This document shows, piece by piece, positions 23,964 through 35,479 of a stretch of 64,000 bases of DNA. Numbering within the stretch: position 1 is the stretch's first letter; each line of letters starts with the position of its first letter. A model generated the notes under the pieces. That model did not search any database and was not told where the DNA came from. It saw nothing but the letters and a program-made list of their open reading frames with translations. The DNA comes from Mytilus californianus (Eukaryota; Mollusca; Bivalvia; Mytilida; Mytilidae): contig NW_026262712.1 in the NCBI RefSeq assembly GCF_021869535.1, positions 52,828,384 to 52,892,383 on the forward strand, given 5' to 3'. A program made the translations under genes and the position numbers.

Positions 23964-24290
23964 CATTACGGTTTACCCTTGTCTATCCGTACGTCCCGAA
24001 ATTGGTTTCCGTTCTCTAACTTTACTTTGCCACAACCAAATGTTCTGAAACTTATACACAATCCTCTTACTACCAAAAACAGAGCAAATTAGATTTTTTG
24101 GTGGCGTCACTTTCACTGTTCTGGAGTAATGTCCCTTTATAAGTGAAAAAAATCAGCGATTTTGCGGTTTTCGTTCTCTTACTTTACTTTGCCACAACCA
24201 AATGTTATGAAGCTTGTACTCAATGTTTATTACCAACAAAGATATAGCAAATTCGAGTTAGAGTGGTATCATTTTCAAAATAAATCGCAT

Positions 24291-24869
24291 GTTCATCACC
24301 AATTATGTAAATTTAGGCATCACATCTTTTAAATCTTACAGTAATTTTGTTTTCTTGAATTACATCCCCTCTTTCATAAATCATAAATCCAACCCTAAAA
24401 CCTGGGAAGATTGTCCAATTTCGAACACCAAATTTTTAATTGAGATAAGCAGAAGAAATGATCAGAGTTTGTTACATTGTATGTCTATCTAAAATTTCAT
24501 ATTTAAAAAAAAAACTTTACCTCAAAGTTATCGTTGAACCCCTGACAATATGTACTTTTCGGTTTTTTAAACGTTAAACTAGGTATACTACAACAATAAT
24601 AATAGAAATACATATTACTGATTCATAAGCAAAAAGGTAAAATTTGTGTAGGCATAAGAATGTATAAATTAAACTTTGTTAGAAGAATAGTTCTCATTTT
24701 ACAGGCAAATTTCAGCTTTTTATTGCTCTGCTTGGCTATGAAAAAATATAAAATAAACTATCGCACCAACCTTGCACCAAAAAGATTTTTTATCTGGGGT
24801 TTGATATGTATAGACTTGTCAAAATGTTAAAATTTCAAATTGGTGCAAGCATGGTGCGGTGGTCAAAAT
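24291..24869. other. Non-coding, no recognised feature
   Basis: AT-rich sequence between the nested repeats and the 3' end of the Naiad element. No supported gene. Confidence 0.4.
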
Positions 24870-25452
24870 GTAGGAAAAAGTAAAATAACAAAAATACCGA
24901 ACTCCGAGGAAAATTGAAAACGGAAAGTCCCTAATCAAATGGCAAAATCAAAAGCTCAAACACATCAAACGAATGGATAACAACTGTCATATTCCTGACT
25001 TGGTACATGCATTTTCTGATGTAGAAAATGGTGGATTAAACCTGGTTTTATAGCTAGCTAAACCTCTCAATTGTATGACAGTCGCATAAAATTCCATTAT
25101 ATTGACAACAATGTGTGAACAAAACAAACAGACATAGTAGGTAAAAATGTCAAAAATAAGGGTACAGCAGTCAACATTGTGTTATAATCTTAATCACTAT
25201 ACAAACAAACAAATATGTCAACAAAGAAAAATAAAAAGGCATATAGACAAAGCACTTAACCAAAAACGAAAGACAAGAATACAAAAATTTACCATAGCAC
25301 AATAACACAATGACAGGATGTATAAGTACCGAGCCACGTCAAATGGATTTTACCAAAAATAGACTAAACAGTAAAAGTAAGTATTAACACCGACAAATAA
25401 AAGAACACTATAACACGTAATTAAGATGATAAACAACATCAGTACCTAGAAT

Positions 25453-26689
25453 CTATACTTCAAGACCATTGTGTATTATTTGTGAAGTTGATACGGAATA
25501 TTTATCAACAAGGTCATTGTATCTTCCGATGAACTTTTTTAGAAAAGGGACGAGACGTTCTTTGACATAACCCTGGTTCATCAACATTTTGCTCAGATAC
25601 TGGTCTGAGTAGCAGCTGCAAGCTCTTGAATACCGAATGAGTTGAGAAATGTATATCCCATATGCAGGTGAAGTTGGTATATTGCTACTAAGGTGGGGGA
25701 AATTGATAATTTCAAAATTAAAATCGTCTCGTTTGTCATAGATTCTGGTACTTGAATGACTACTTATGTCAAATTCGAGGTATAAGTCTAAAAATGAGGC
25801 AGAGGAAGCAGTGTCTGTTGTTTCTTTAATTTCTAGTTCTGGAGGATATATTAATGGAACCCAATCAGAAATGTTTGGATTGTTAATGGAAAGAACATCA
25901 TCAATATATCTGAATGTGAAATTAAATGATCTGGCTTCTTTACTCTTCTCGTTTTTGACAAATGTTTGAAGGAACTCTGACTCATACGAAAATAAGAAGA
26001 GGTCGACAAAGAAAGGCACACAGTTCGTTCCCATAGGAATGACGACAATTTGTTGAAAGAGTCTACCTCCAAATTTAACAAATATGGTGTCAATAAGAAA
26101 CTCCAGCATACTGATCACTTGTTCCTCTGTGTAGCATGTTTTACCTTTTTGTTCACCTTGACAAAATATGCCGTATGGTATCCCAAAGTAAAATATTTTA
26201 TAGCGTATGCTACCATTTTTATGTTGAAAAGCATTGTGGATTATTTCTTTTAGACGATTTTTCAATTTCACATGGGGAATGGTGGAATACAGGGTTGAAC
26301 AATCAAAAGTTTTGATAGAACTGATTTCAGAGAAAGATCGAGAGTTAAAATTATCCAGAAGTTCTTTAGAGTTTTTTTAGAATCCACATATGGTTAATAC
26401 CACTACGCGAGTAAACAGTTTCGTAGTATTTCTGAAGACCCTCTTTCACTGCGGACAGAATTTTTGTCAATCTAATGGACAATTCCTTCGTCGAGCATGC
26501 AGATAAGCCGGCAATGTACCGTTGTTTGTACGGAATTTTGAGAAGCTTAGGTATCCTATACAAACAAGGTAAGTCCTCCGATTTGCTGTTCAATGTAATG
26601 TTCTTTGAAGCCATGAAGGACTTATGATTCGCCAAAATCTCATCCTTGTCAAATGATATGTTTTTACATCGCGATGACCGAGAGGGCAT
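25453..26689 (-). pseudogene. Naiad reverse transcriptase domain
   Basis: Reads CLYRIPKLLKIPYKQRYIAG, then SGINHMWILKK. A single extra base in the A-run near 26366 breaks the frame, and it reopens through QIVVIPMGTNCVPFFVDLFL, FRYIDDVLS (catalytic aspartates retained), ASFLDLYLEF and IYDKRDDFNFEIINFPHLSS to the stop at 25453. RT core motifs are complete, but the residues around PMGTN (VIPMGTNCVPFFVD) look worn relative to the usual GIPMGTNCAP. Only one frameshift in 1.2 kb implies fairly recent death. Confidence 0.8.
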
Positions 26690-26699
26690 TCCTATGTAT

Positions 26700-27480
26700 T
26701 GTTGCCACAGAGATTTGACTTTCGTTTTTGACTGGTAACCAATCGTATAAATACGCGGACATTATCGAATGCAAAATCACATTCCTTATCCCTTGTTATA
26801 AATTCATTTCTTCAATGAATACTCATAAAAATATTTTTTTAGAACATAAATTAATAATATGATAATGGTTTGTCGTTAGAAATATATATATAAGTAAAAA
26901 ATCATTAATATCTTTGCACACGTACAAACAAATTGTGTTAACGCATGCGGAAGAATATCACAAGAACGTTTTGCTGGAAAATATGAATGCCTACTCATAT
27001 CCAATCTATTAGAAAAATCAAATTATTACAGAAGAGTGTCCAACATGCACTATTATTAGAATAGTAGAATAGAATGATATACAAATGGATGAAAATTATT
27101 TATACATGTAACTGTTATATACAAATATTAATATAATATAAAACAACAAACCAGAGTATACTGATTTGTATCACTACAATATAATAGTTATTACGGTGAG
27201 GTTGAATTCCCTGTAATTTATTCGTCATCCACGCACGAACTTGTCTCAGAAAAAAAATATATATCTGTACATTAACCGCACTTTCAGGTATAGAGATGTG
27301 ATTCTTTTTTCTGAGACAAGTGCTTGTGACCATCCAATAGAACTTGCGGTCATCCGATTTTCAGTACTTCAGTGCTTTGATTGTATAAGGGATTACCTGA
27401 GTGCTCATTTATTCCTTATTCTTTTACAAGACACGCATAGTAGTACGATTTAAATACAAAGATAATATTATTTGAAGCTT
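26700..27480. other. Extra DNA inside the Naiad RT region, with an inverted repeat
   Basis: By family spacing only about 180 nt should separate the CxC block (ends 27504) from the RT block (starts 26689). About 815 nt are present. The extra DNA is AT-rich and holds perfect 16-bp arms CTTGTCTCAGAAAAAA (27240-27255) and its complement (27305-27320). It is probably a small insertion. Confidence 0.5.
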
Positions 27481-27503
27481 TTTCCGCAGGAGCAACAACA
27501 TAT

Positions 27504-28110
27504 TTATCGTGAAGAGATGATAGACATTTCACAGCTTCTTGGTCGATCATTCACACAGTTTTTCAACTTATGAATTCGACGTTTTATCAGAGACCTGATT
27601 GTTTTGACCCATTCTGACAAAGTGTCCAGTTCAACTTCTTCTCGTTTAGCCCATGCTCTGGCGTAGTCCTCAGTGGAACCCATAATTATTTTGAAGTTAT
27701 GATTCCAATTGATATTTTGGGGTTCTCTTAACTTAGGACCATGAGATAACACATTTCGGAGATGTTGATGTTGAATTATGTTCAGATCCCCAGTAATAAC
27801 ATGGCCAGAGGGGCTGAAAATATAAGGCGAGTGGGAACAGTCACATGTCAGAGGGTTTTTTATGTATTGTTTTAAATCAAGGTCTTGCAATGCTTGCTTA
27901 TAGTTAATGCTTTAGGTGCAATGGTTTTGGTGTAACTGTAGGATACAATAGGAACAGACTGATTTCGAAAATAAAGTGGAATTTTAGATGTTACCTCCTT
28001 GTGATGTAGAACATTGCTGATGTTGATTGCATCAATTCCTTTATTGGTAAACTGAACAGGAAGAATTTCCTCTTTTCATTATGTAAAGGTTCCGATCTTA
28101 CTGGTTTAAA
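27504..28110 (-). pseudogene. Naiad linker with CxC motif
   Basis: Minus frames read NKGIDAINISNVLHHKEVTS, then YSYTKTIAPKALT, then YKQALQDLDLKQYIK, LTCDCSHSPYIFSPSGHVIT (the CDC is the CxC motif), GPKLREPQNINWNHNFKIIM and KREEVELDTLSEWVK. The segment 27504-27890 is one open frame; upstream parts are in other frames, so small indels separate them. Confidence 0.75.
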
Positions 28111-28261
28111 AAGAAAAAAAGAGCTACATCACAAATTATACTGACCAGTCTGTATATTGGAGAAAATGTATTTATGCATCCTCTGTCAAGTGCATAAACT
28201 CTCAAAAATTTTTGAAAATTACCAGGCAGTGAAAAACGAATAGTTCGAATGTAGTGTAACC

Positions 28262-29146
28262 CTAGCGGATGATGAAGATATGAAAGAAGGTCATCAAAGC
28301 TCCCAGAGGGCGATCATAAGGCAGATGATAATGTTTTTGCCCATGACTACGCTGGTGTCTTAAAGTAGTATTAAATAAGCTCATTACATTTAAATCACTG
28401 CAGGCTGGACTTGACAAATTTCTTACTCCTTTGATGTTATCATTGCAACCATATGGCATTGCATTACCTAGTTCCCTTATCCAGAAATTTTCTCTATCTT
28501 TTCGGAAAGAAGTACTTAGTACAGGGCTATTGGTGTGGTGATAAATTTTCTCAATAATGCGTACTTTCATAGATAAAGAAGGATCATGGTCCGGTTGATT
28601 AAAATGGTTATAAAGAACCATGATTTGCGGATCTTTATTATCAGACCGGTGTTGATTCATCCTTTTACGCAAAGTTTGTCGAGTTTCACCAACTTAAAGT
28701 AGTCTACACAAAGTGCATTCAATTCCATAAACGACATTGTCCGTGGAACAGTCCAGAGGCTCAAAAGATTTAGTATAACAAGTTTTTTCTGTTAAGTTAC
28801 TAGTGAAATCAGGAGTCGTGAATAAAATATTACATGTCTTACACGTGCTCCTTTTTCCTTTTTTATGTTTACAAGAAGAAATGATAGGAGTTGATTCACT
28901 TGTAGCAGGTGTCTTTAAACAGTCGAAAATATTAACGGTACATGGTTTTAATTTTTGAAAAGTATCTGAATTTTTAAAGAAGTAATTACCTTCTGGCTGA
29001 ACACAAGTCAAATCAGGGGTATCCCGAAGGATATTCCGTGGAACACACAAATCAAATGCTACAGTGTTCCGTGTAGCAGAAGAGGACCTTGGTAACCTGG
29101 GCGACGTCCTAGCCGGTTTGTTCTCTGTTTTCTTTGTATTCATCAT
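28262..29146 (-). pseudogene. Naiad GIY-YIG endonuclease domain
   Basis: The first block has a basic N terminus, CKHKKGKRSTCKTCNILF (cysteines expected of the endonuclease zinc finger) and NVVYGIECTLC. The next codons are CTA CTT TAA GTT GGT GAA. The TAA stands where the second GIY-YIG tyrosine (Y of YVGET) is expected, so one base change kills the motif. The second block continues VGETRQTLRKRMNQHRSDN and DRENFWIRELGN (the conserved late E and N of GIY-YIG), then frameshifts near 28262. Confidence 0.8.
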
Positions 29147-29600
29147 ACATTAAGCTACCAAGTTAATGATGCCCTCGGGCAAACCATCCCGATTTCTGTA
29201 ATTTGGCCTATTTTTCCGATTATGACGTTATTTGCACCTACCATTGGAACGTCATTAAATCTTTTTTTGTTAGATAAAAACAGTTTTTTTTTCAAATCAT
29301 TGACTCATATTCTAATGATAATTGGAGGAAAATCTGCTCGGTTTACATTTTTACCATTTTGCAAATCTTGGGCCATTTTAGGCCATTATAGCCCCCTACT
29401 CCTTCGTTTTTATTCATTAGGTTTAAAAGGAAACGCAGTTTGTGGCTACATTCTATAAATTTCAGTACTTTACTATGTTTTGAAAATGTCATTGTTTAGC
29501 AAATTCTTTCTATTGTTTGTACCATTTGGTGTATAATTCTATGATGAGAAATAATAGCCCTACAATGATTTACATGTATATATAAACAGTAAATGTCAAT
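29147..29600. other. Upstream flank of the Naiad element, unassigned
   Basis: Contains TTGGGCCATTTTAGGCCATTATAGCCCC. No gene supported; could be the element's 5' leader or host DNA. Confidence 0.4.
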
Positions 29601-30160
29601 GGACTACGATGTTCAAGTAAAAGCTGTCTTTCAGGTTGATATATTATACTGCATCGTGCAATGTATATGGTAGAATTTTTTTATGCATTAACACCTGAGA
29701 AAACGTTAAAAATAGAGATAGTTCCATTTTTACTAAAACTTAACTAGCATTTAATGCAAAACTGCAAAATAAGCTCATTCTGAGATCTTATCATTAATAC
29801 AAAGGCCATAAAAAAGAATATGTTTGTCTGCCCTAACCCTACCTACCCAGAAAATAGCTGCCTACTCAAAATCTTTTATTGTCCTGATGTGAAAAGTCTT
29901 TTTTTAATCAGATAAACATGAAGACTAAAATTTCTGACACTTCGATTTTTCTTTGCCGAAAAAAATAAAATGCCTACTACCTACCTACCCACTTTCTTTA
30001 CCTTTGGGTAGGGTTTGGGCACACTAAACTATTTTTAAGTGTGGCCTTAGAAACGGAATCTATAGCAAGCGCCTTACCCCTGAAAGATGTTTTAATATCT
30101 AAAATGTCTTTCTCAATGATGTTAATGTAGGTCAATATTTTGGGAAGTAAGGCCTTGTCT
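29601..30160 (+). repeat. Diverged copy of the duplicated-unit sequence, interrupted by a small element
   Basis: TTATACTGCATCGTGCA-TGTATAT, CGTTAAAAATAGAGATAG and TAGCATTTAATGCAAAACTG match 13866-13925 and 14305-14480 (and unit B). The match resumes after 30048 with GCAAGCGCCTTACCCC-TGAAAGATGT. Confidence 0.65.
29802..30048. mobile_element. 247-bp terminal-inverted-repeat element (AAGGCCA ends)
   Basis: Left AAGGCCATAAAAAAGAATAT then CCCTAACCCTACCTA; right, reversed, AAGGCCACACTTAAAAATAG then CCCAAACCCTACCCA. The homologous DNA in units A and B lacks it, so the empty site is known. Non-coding. Confidence 0.75.
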
Positions 30161-31197
30161 CATATATATTATGTTCTAAACACTATGCGTAAAAGAGCAG
30201 TTGTTGTAGATCAGATATGTTTATCACATCATAGTAACATCACAACTGATATGGCTGCACTTTAAAAGTGTCCAGATTATATCAATTAATTTCTTTACCT
30301 AAATGTAATTTTGAAAGACATGAAGAATTTTACTTATTTTGCAATTGCAGGGGCCAACAAATTGATCTCATTTTACCTTCTCCTCTTTTAACAGACAGAT
30401 ATATATTGTTTTTGTTATTGTTAATATCCGAATGAAATATTAAACTAAAAATACCTCAGATCATCTCAGAAAAGTTGAAATACGTTTTGTGCTGATAGAG
30501 AAAGCATGCTTACTCTTATTTCACTCTACTATTGGCTGTTGTACAGCGTTTAGGTTTCATATAACAAAGACAAAATACAATTTAATCCAATGTTGCTGTA
30601 CTAAGTTTATATACAGAATTCAAATACAGATCAGTAATAAACGAAACTTGTTGTCGTGATTCAAAACGTGACTAGATGATTTGATCGTTTTCTTCGATAT
30701 AAATTAATATATAAAAAAAATAAGAATTAACTACACGGAAATGTTTGAGAATAACAAAAAGATATTTTGCTGCTGTAACCCCTTACATATGCGCGAAAAC
30801 AGCCTTACAAATATAGTAAACCTTTATAAATAATAGACAGTGAAATCGATTCCTAAATATAATTGCTTGTAAAAAATATTCCCACAAAAATTCCGCGAAA
30901 TATGATTGAATGCATCATTTTGAAATGTTTGACACTATTACTTTTACTTAGATTAAACTTTGGTTCAACAATAGAAATACAATTGAAGCAAAGTAATGTA
31001 TACATAAAGATATCAAACTTCTAAGCAAGCTATAAGGGATATAGATTTGGAAATGTTATATTTCATTTTAAATTAGAAATTAGGATATATATGAAGTGTA
31101 AAAAATATCGAAACGTAATTTTATGCTGGATCAAATCATGACAATGCATTCATTCGCATAAAACGACAGGGGCTTATATCATACATGTTTTTTTGTT

Positions 31198-31229
<32 letters not shown>

Positions 31230-31791
31230 GGGATATAAACACAATGTAGAACGCATTCCAGTCGACTGGCATATATTTCCGCCCCAAAAACATCTATGAT
31301 AAAAGCCCCTGCGACATAAACAGTATGGTAATAACAAATTGTTTTCTTACGATATGAAAACAGGGACCGCTGTGTTTTCACACTTTGCAATCTTTCTTTA
31401 TCAACTTATTAATCCATATAATATAACATTAAACAATACAATGTTTGGTATTGGAAACATAGTATGAGTGGAATTTGCAGCATTTACATTTATCATGTTT
31501 ATCACTGGCAATAGCGGAATAATAATGTTTTATGATTTTGTGTTGCCAGTGACGGACAAATTCCGGATTGTTATGCTTTCACAGCACTTGTTGGTTTATA
31601 TCCATGTCTTTGAGCATGTTGAGTACGGACATACATTTGTGACATGGACTATTTATGGGAACAATAATATTTAAAGTCAATGAACATTATAAATACATAC
31701 AGGTACTTCACGATCGTTTAATGTATGTTTTCTTTATTAACAAGGAAGTCTAAACAATAAGTAAAAAATACATGTGCAGATTTCTCCTTAC
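30161..31791. other. Non-coding, with a long G tract
   Basis: No gene supported. A run of T followed by 24 G lies at about 31191-31232. Confidence 0.45.
31191..31232 (+). repeat. Poly-T / poly-G tract (24 G)
   Basis: TTTTTTTGTTGTTTTTTTTTT followed by an uninterrupted run of 24 G (31209-31232). It could form a G-quadruplex; the length may be a sequencing estimate. Confidence 0.9.
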
Positions 31792-31921
31792 CTGTTTGAT
31801 TATGCTTGGCAGCCATTTCCTCCATTCTTCTTTCGTTCTGGTATACGTACATGGCCATTAGTGCTACAACAATGGCATTAATGAAAACTGATATGTAGTT
31901 CATGTCTTTTAAATAACACAT
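31792..31921 (-). CDS. Candidate first exon with signal anchor
   Basis: ATG at 31921 (second ATG at 31903) opens MNYISVFINAIVVALMAMYV then YQNERRMEEMAAKHNQT. This is one hydrophobic segment (about residues 8-27) followed by a charged, helical stretch, ending at a strong donor ACAG|GTAAGG in phase 1. It would join in frame to the neck exon at 9531-9623, giving a membrane-anchored or secreted lectin. The 22-kb distance and the intervening exon units make that join uncertain. Confidence 0.4.
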
Positions 31922-32619
31922 TGTTAGTGGAGTTTATATATAAACCAGACAGCCGTATGTTTGTTTCAATCTACAACTATGCACAACATAGAACAAATTT
32001 AAAGGGAGATAATTAATTTACTATCAATAAGCATTCAGGTATGTCGGTCAACGATGATTATACATTTAAACCTAGCTTGTATTGATGAAAAATTAAATAT
32101 ATTTTACATTGTACAACGTTAATGATTTCAATTGAAAATCATTGATCTATGTAAAATTTTAAAAAAACTGTGTTGTGGTATTTATATGTTCACGTCTGTC
32201 ACTAATAAACAGGTTACGTCTCGTAAGTTTTGGCGATTTTGTGGTATTTCTATAAGACCGTCATCTACGCGACGTATTATGATATACCAAGTTTACTGCT
32301 GGCTACGTGTGCTTCTGTTCAAATGTCGTATCAAAACTTGATAATATTTTTTTTTATATCTATCGTTTATCTATGCGCTTCTGGTGCAGAACAATTGGTA
32401 TCGTAAATGTAATTAAATTGTCGGCGAACATGTCTTCACAATTAAAGGTTAGAATTAAGAACATGACCTTAACCTTTGGCGTTGACTTCATTTTCCAAAT
32501 ATAGACTAAGGAATCTCAAATCACGAGACATTATGTCTCTACGGCTTACTGTTCATGAGATCCACAAAGATACCGATATGTCAAAATAGCTTATTAAGTT
32601 TAAAACTACATTATAATGA
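31922..32619. other. Non-coding, no recognised feature
   Basis: 5' flank of the exon at 31792-31921. No gene supported. Confidence 0.4.
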
Positions 32620-32900
32620 AAGCTACATAATGTCTTCAACGCTTAGTAGCATGTAAATATCACATTAATATTAAGGTGGATGATCAGGTGTTATGTTATA
32701 AACTAATCAAAGATACCAGGCTTAAAATTGCGTATGCCAGACGCGCAGCACAGTTCGTCTACAAAAAGACTCATCAGTGCCGCTCGAATAATAAAAAAGT
32801 CAAATAAATTACGCAGTTGAAGAGTTAAATGATATTTGAATATGGTTTATATAACTCCAATACGCTGAGTCGGCCTTTATACCCTTTCATTCACAAAGAA
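32620..32900 (+). repeat. Dispersed repeat interrupted by another mussel repeat
   Basis: The outer repeat (AGCATGTAAATATCACATTAATATTAAGG… GAGTCGGCCTTTATAC) matches 47900-48020. There it is continuous. Here 32700-32830 holds a copy of the GACGCGC…CAGTTCGTCTACAAAAAGAC family. Confidence 0.6.
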
Positions 32901-33147
32901 CCCGTGTGGTGCTATATGTTCCTTCAAAATGTCGCTGAATATCAGAGTAAGACCAAGCCGACGTTGTTTTGATTTTTTCTTTATTTTGTTGCGAATGAGT
33001 TTTATATGTCATTGTTGAATACATTGATAGTATCTTTGAACATAAAACAGCAATACAGCATTGTTCATTTGGTAGTTTGTTTAAGTTTTTAAGTTCATTG
33101 AAGTATTTATCTGAATTATATTAGCACCATACCCCAATGTTATTGAC
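32901..33147. other. Non-coding, unassigned
   Basis: No gene or repeat identified. Confidence 0.35.
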
Positions 33148-33412
33148 ATGTTTACCTAGTATGTCTGTTTGTTTTGCTGAAACATTGTTGTCAATATATT
33201 GGAATTTTATGCAACTGTCATACAAATATACAAGTGAGAGGTTTAGCTAGCAATAAAACCAGGTTTAATCCACCATTTTCTACACAGGGAAATGCCAGTA
33301 ACATGACAGTTGTAAACCATTCATTTGATGTGTTTGAGCTTTTGATTTTTCCATTTGATAACGGACTTTTCGTTTTTAATTTTCCTTTGTAGTTCGATAT
33401 TTTTGTTATTTC
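33148..33412 (+). mobile_element. Solo Naiad 3'-UTR fragment
   Basis: TTACCTAGTATGTCTGTTTGTTTTG, GAGGTTTAGCTAGCAATAAA, CCAGGTTTAATCCACCATTTTC and TGATGTGTTTGAGCTTTTGA are the reverse complement of 24895-25146, which is the tail of the Naiad element. The 72- and 99-residue frames here are spurious. Confidence 0.75.
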
Positions 33413-34630
33413 ACTTTTTATGGGTACACGACGATTCGTATCTCTCCCAACTCGTACTTTTACCAACTCGCAATTTCTACCAGCTCGTACCCTTTTTGTA
33501 CCATTTTTATGATTCATTTTATAGGATTGATCGTAAACTTAATGGTAATTTTGCATTTTGCAATTGATCTTGTCCGAGTCATATACATTATACATGTTTC
33601 TAATCTAGTGATAACAAAATAAATGTGTATTGACAAATTTAGTATGGTTTTGTTTGGAATCCTGCATAAATATCTCTGATTGTGAAATAACGAATTCATA
33701 AGTTTTCTCCCTTGTTGGTATATGAGGACATACGTCACTTCATCTTCAGCTAAAAATCTGCAGAGAATTTTGAAAATTCATTTGGACTTTCGTTGTCGGG
33801 TGTGTGTAGAAGGAGATTATTTTTGGTTTGGACTTCTTCAAAATTATATTTGACGTTTGGGAAGAACTTAACAGATGGATGTATAAAAAGAACAAATTGG
33901 ACTAAGGCATAGTTTTATTTGAGATATTAGAAAAAAACTGGAAAAAAACATAAGAAACCCCATTATGTTGTTAACTAAATATCATATATACAGAACAAAA
34001 ATGAAAAGCGGACAAGTAAATATTGTAGCTTTAAAAAAATATCTTAGAGAAAATGTGTTAATTGAAAAAAATCATATTTATAAAAATAAAGCATCACAAA
34101 GAGCGTCCTCTTGCAGGAACCCCTGGCTCTGACTAATAGAATAATTAAACAAGTAAACTTTTAAGAAATAAAAATATTCTCCCAATCCGGACTGTCTGGG
34201 TTTTTACCATTTATTTATTAGTTTGTCAAATGATTCAAAGAACCAACTATATGTATTTGTCTTGATTTTGCCGATGTAACTATGGATTATATTAATTACC
34301 GTAAAATTATTTATAATTTATACCATTAATATTTATACATGTATTTTTGCCAATAAACACATTACAATAAAAAAGATTTTATTTTTTATTACGGTTTATC
34401 TCTGATATCTCTGATATATTTTGATATCATAAATCTACCACACAAATAAAACAATTCCAATTGTTTATACATGTATATTAGATACTTGACTGGTATTAAT
34501 AATAATACATTCATTTCAATGCATTTTACTGAATTGATACTGTAAAAATATAATTCCATTTTTTTTTTTTTTATGAACATGGATATTGTAGATACATACC
34601 TTAATTAACGGACTTTTTCCGTTTGAATGG
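33413..34630. other. Non-coding, no recognised feature
   Basis: AT-rich, no supported gene. GTACGAGCTGGTAG-like phrases at 33440-33500 repeat ACTCGTAC / ACCAACTCG three times in imperfect form. Confidence 0.4.
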
Positions 34631-34639
34631 TTTTACGCT

Positions 34640-34795
34640 AGTAATTTTTTGGGGCCCTTTATAGCTTGCTGTTCGGTGTGAGCCAATGCTCCGTGTTGAA
34701 GGCCGTACCTTGACCTATAATGGTTTATTTTTATAAATTGTAACTTGGATGAAGAGTTGTCTCATTGGCACTCATACCACATCTTCCTATATCTA
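34640..34795 (-). repeat. Fragment of mussel repeat family 1
   Basis: GGGGCCCTTTATAGCTTGCTGTTCGGTG… GTTGAAGGCCGTACCTTGACC… GTCTCATTGGCACTCATACCAC. The subtype matches 36897-37065 (AGAAGATGTGGTATGAGTTCC). Confidence 0.7.
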
Positions 34796-35095
34796 TTTGA
34801 TATTCAGAGTGCCACATTCATTCCGAAATTTATATCTTTATTTACTTCTCCATGTTTCTTTTTTTTTAATCATCCCCAATCTAATCAGTTTTTATATCCC
34901 TTATAATGATTCCTTGTTAGTTTTTTTATAATTACACTTTCAAATCAACATTCTACTTGTCTAATTTTATAAGTTTTATATGTGAAATATTCGAAATTTT
35001 TCCCATTGGGTAAATTCTAATAATCACGTTGTGAAATAATTCGTTTCTGTTTAAACTTGAGACATTTCTCTTCTTTTACTTCTTTTTCTCACTAA
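34796..35095. other. Non-coding, unassigned
   Basis: T-rich sequence with no supported feature. Confidence 0.35.
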
Positions 35096-35300
35096 ATACA
35101 TCATAAAGTTTGGTAACTATGTTGAACGCATCTATACTATCGAACTTAACAAAGAATGCAACAGATACAGTTAAGTTTGCATCATTTCTTGACTTACGTC
35201 TAAAAATTGACAATGAGGATCGATTGAGAACAAATCCTTCTGACAAAAAAGATGATTTCAGCTTCCCAATCGTGAACTTTCCATTTCTATGTACCATATG
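35096..35300 (+). pseudogene. Naiad RT C-terminal fragment
   Basis: Reads NATDTVKFASFLDLRLKIDN then DKKDDFSFPIVNFPFLC, the same block as 25720-25800 and 11060-11165, then loses similarity. About 60 residues remain of a much larger protein. Confidence 0.7.
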
Positions 35301-35479
35301 GAGTATATATCTTCCATTTGATACGTTCCAAGTTTAAAGTTAAAATCATTCCTTCGAAAATTTTACGGGCGTCATCACGAGTTGGTTGACTTTTAAGGAA
35401 TATCTGTTTCACAGATAACGACAGATATGTTCCAATTGTCTTGACTACAACCCCGTCCTCCTTTCCTCGAATTTGATCT

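Larger units (their letters stand above)
22731..24290 (+). repeat. Bivalve repeat (TTATGCCCCGC…GGCGGAGGG-GCATTACGG) split by two DNA elements
   Basis: The host repeat reads TTTTTATGCCCCGC, then after an insertion CGTGGCGGAGGGAGCATTAC, then after a second insertion GGTTTACCCTTGTC and TTTCCGTTCTCTAACTTTAC. It includes an internal duplication of TTTACTTTGCCACAACCAAA at 24022 and 24185. I recall this as a widespread bivalve repeat. Confidence 0.65.
24870..29146 (-). mobile_element. Decayed Naiad-type Penelope-like element (N-terminal GIY-YIG)
   Basis: In minus orientation the order is: GIY-YIG endonuclease (29146-28262), CxC linker (28110-27504), reverse transcriptase (26689-25453), 3' UTR (25452 to about 24870). 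Endonuclease before RT plus a CxC motif is the layout published for the Naiad/Chlamys PLEs (Craig and colleagues, 2021). Canonical PLEs have the endonuclease last. The copy is dead: a stop inside the endonuclease motif, several frameshifts, and about 0.6 kb of extra DNA in the fingers region (about 26700-27480). The 3' UTR matches a solo fragment at 33148-33412. Confidence 0.8.
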
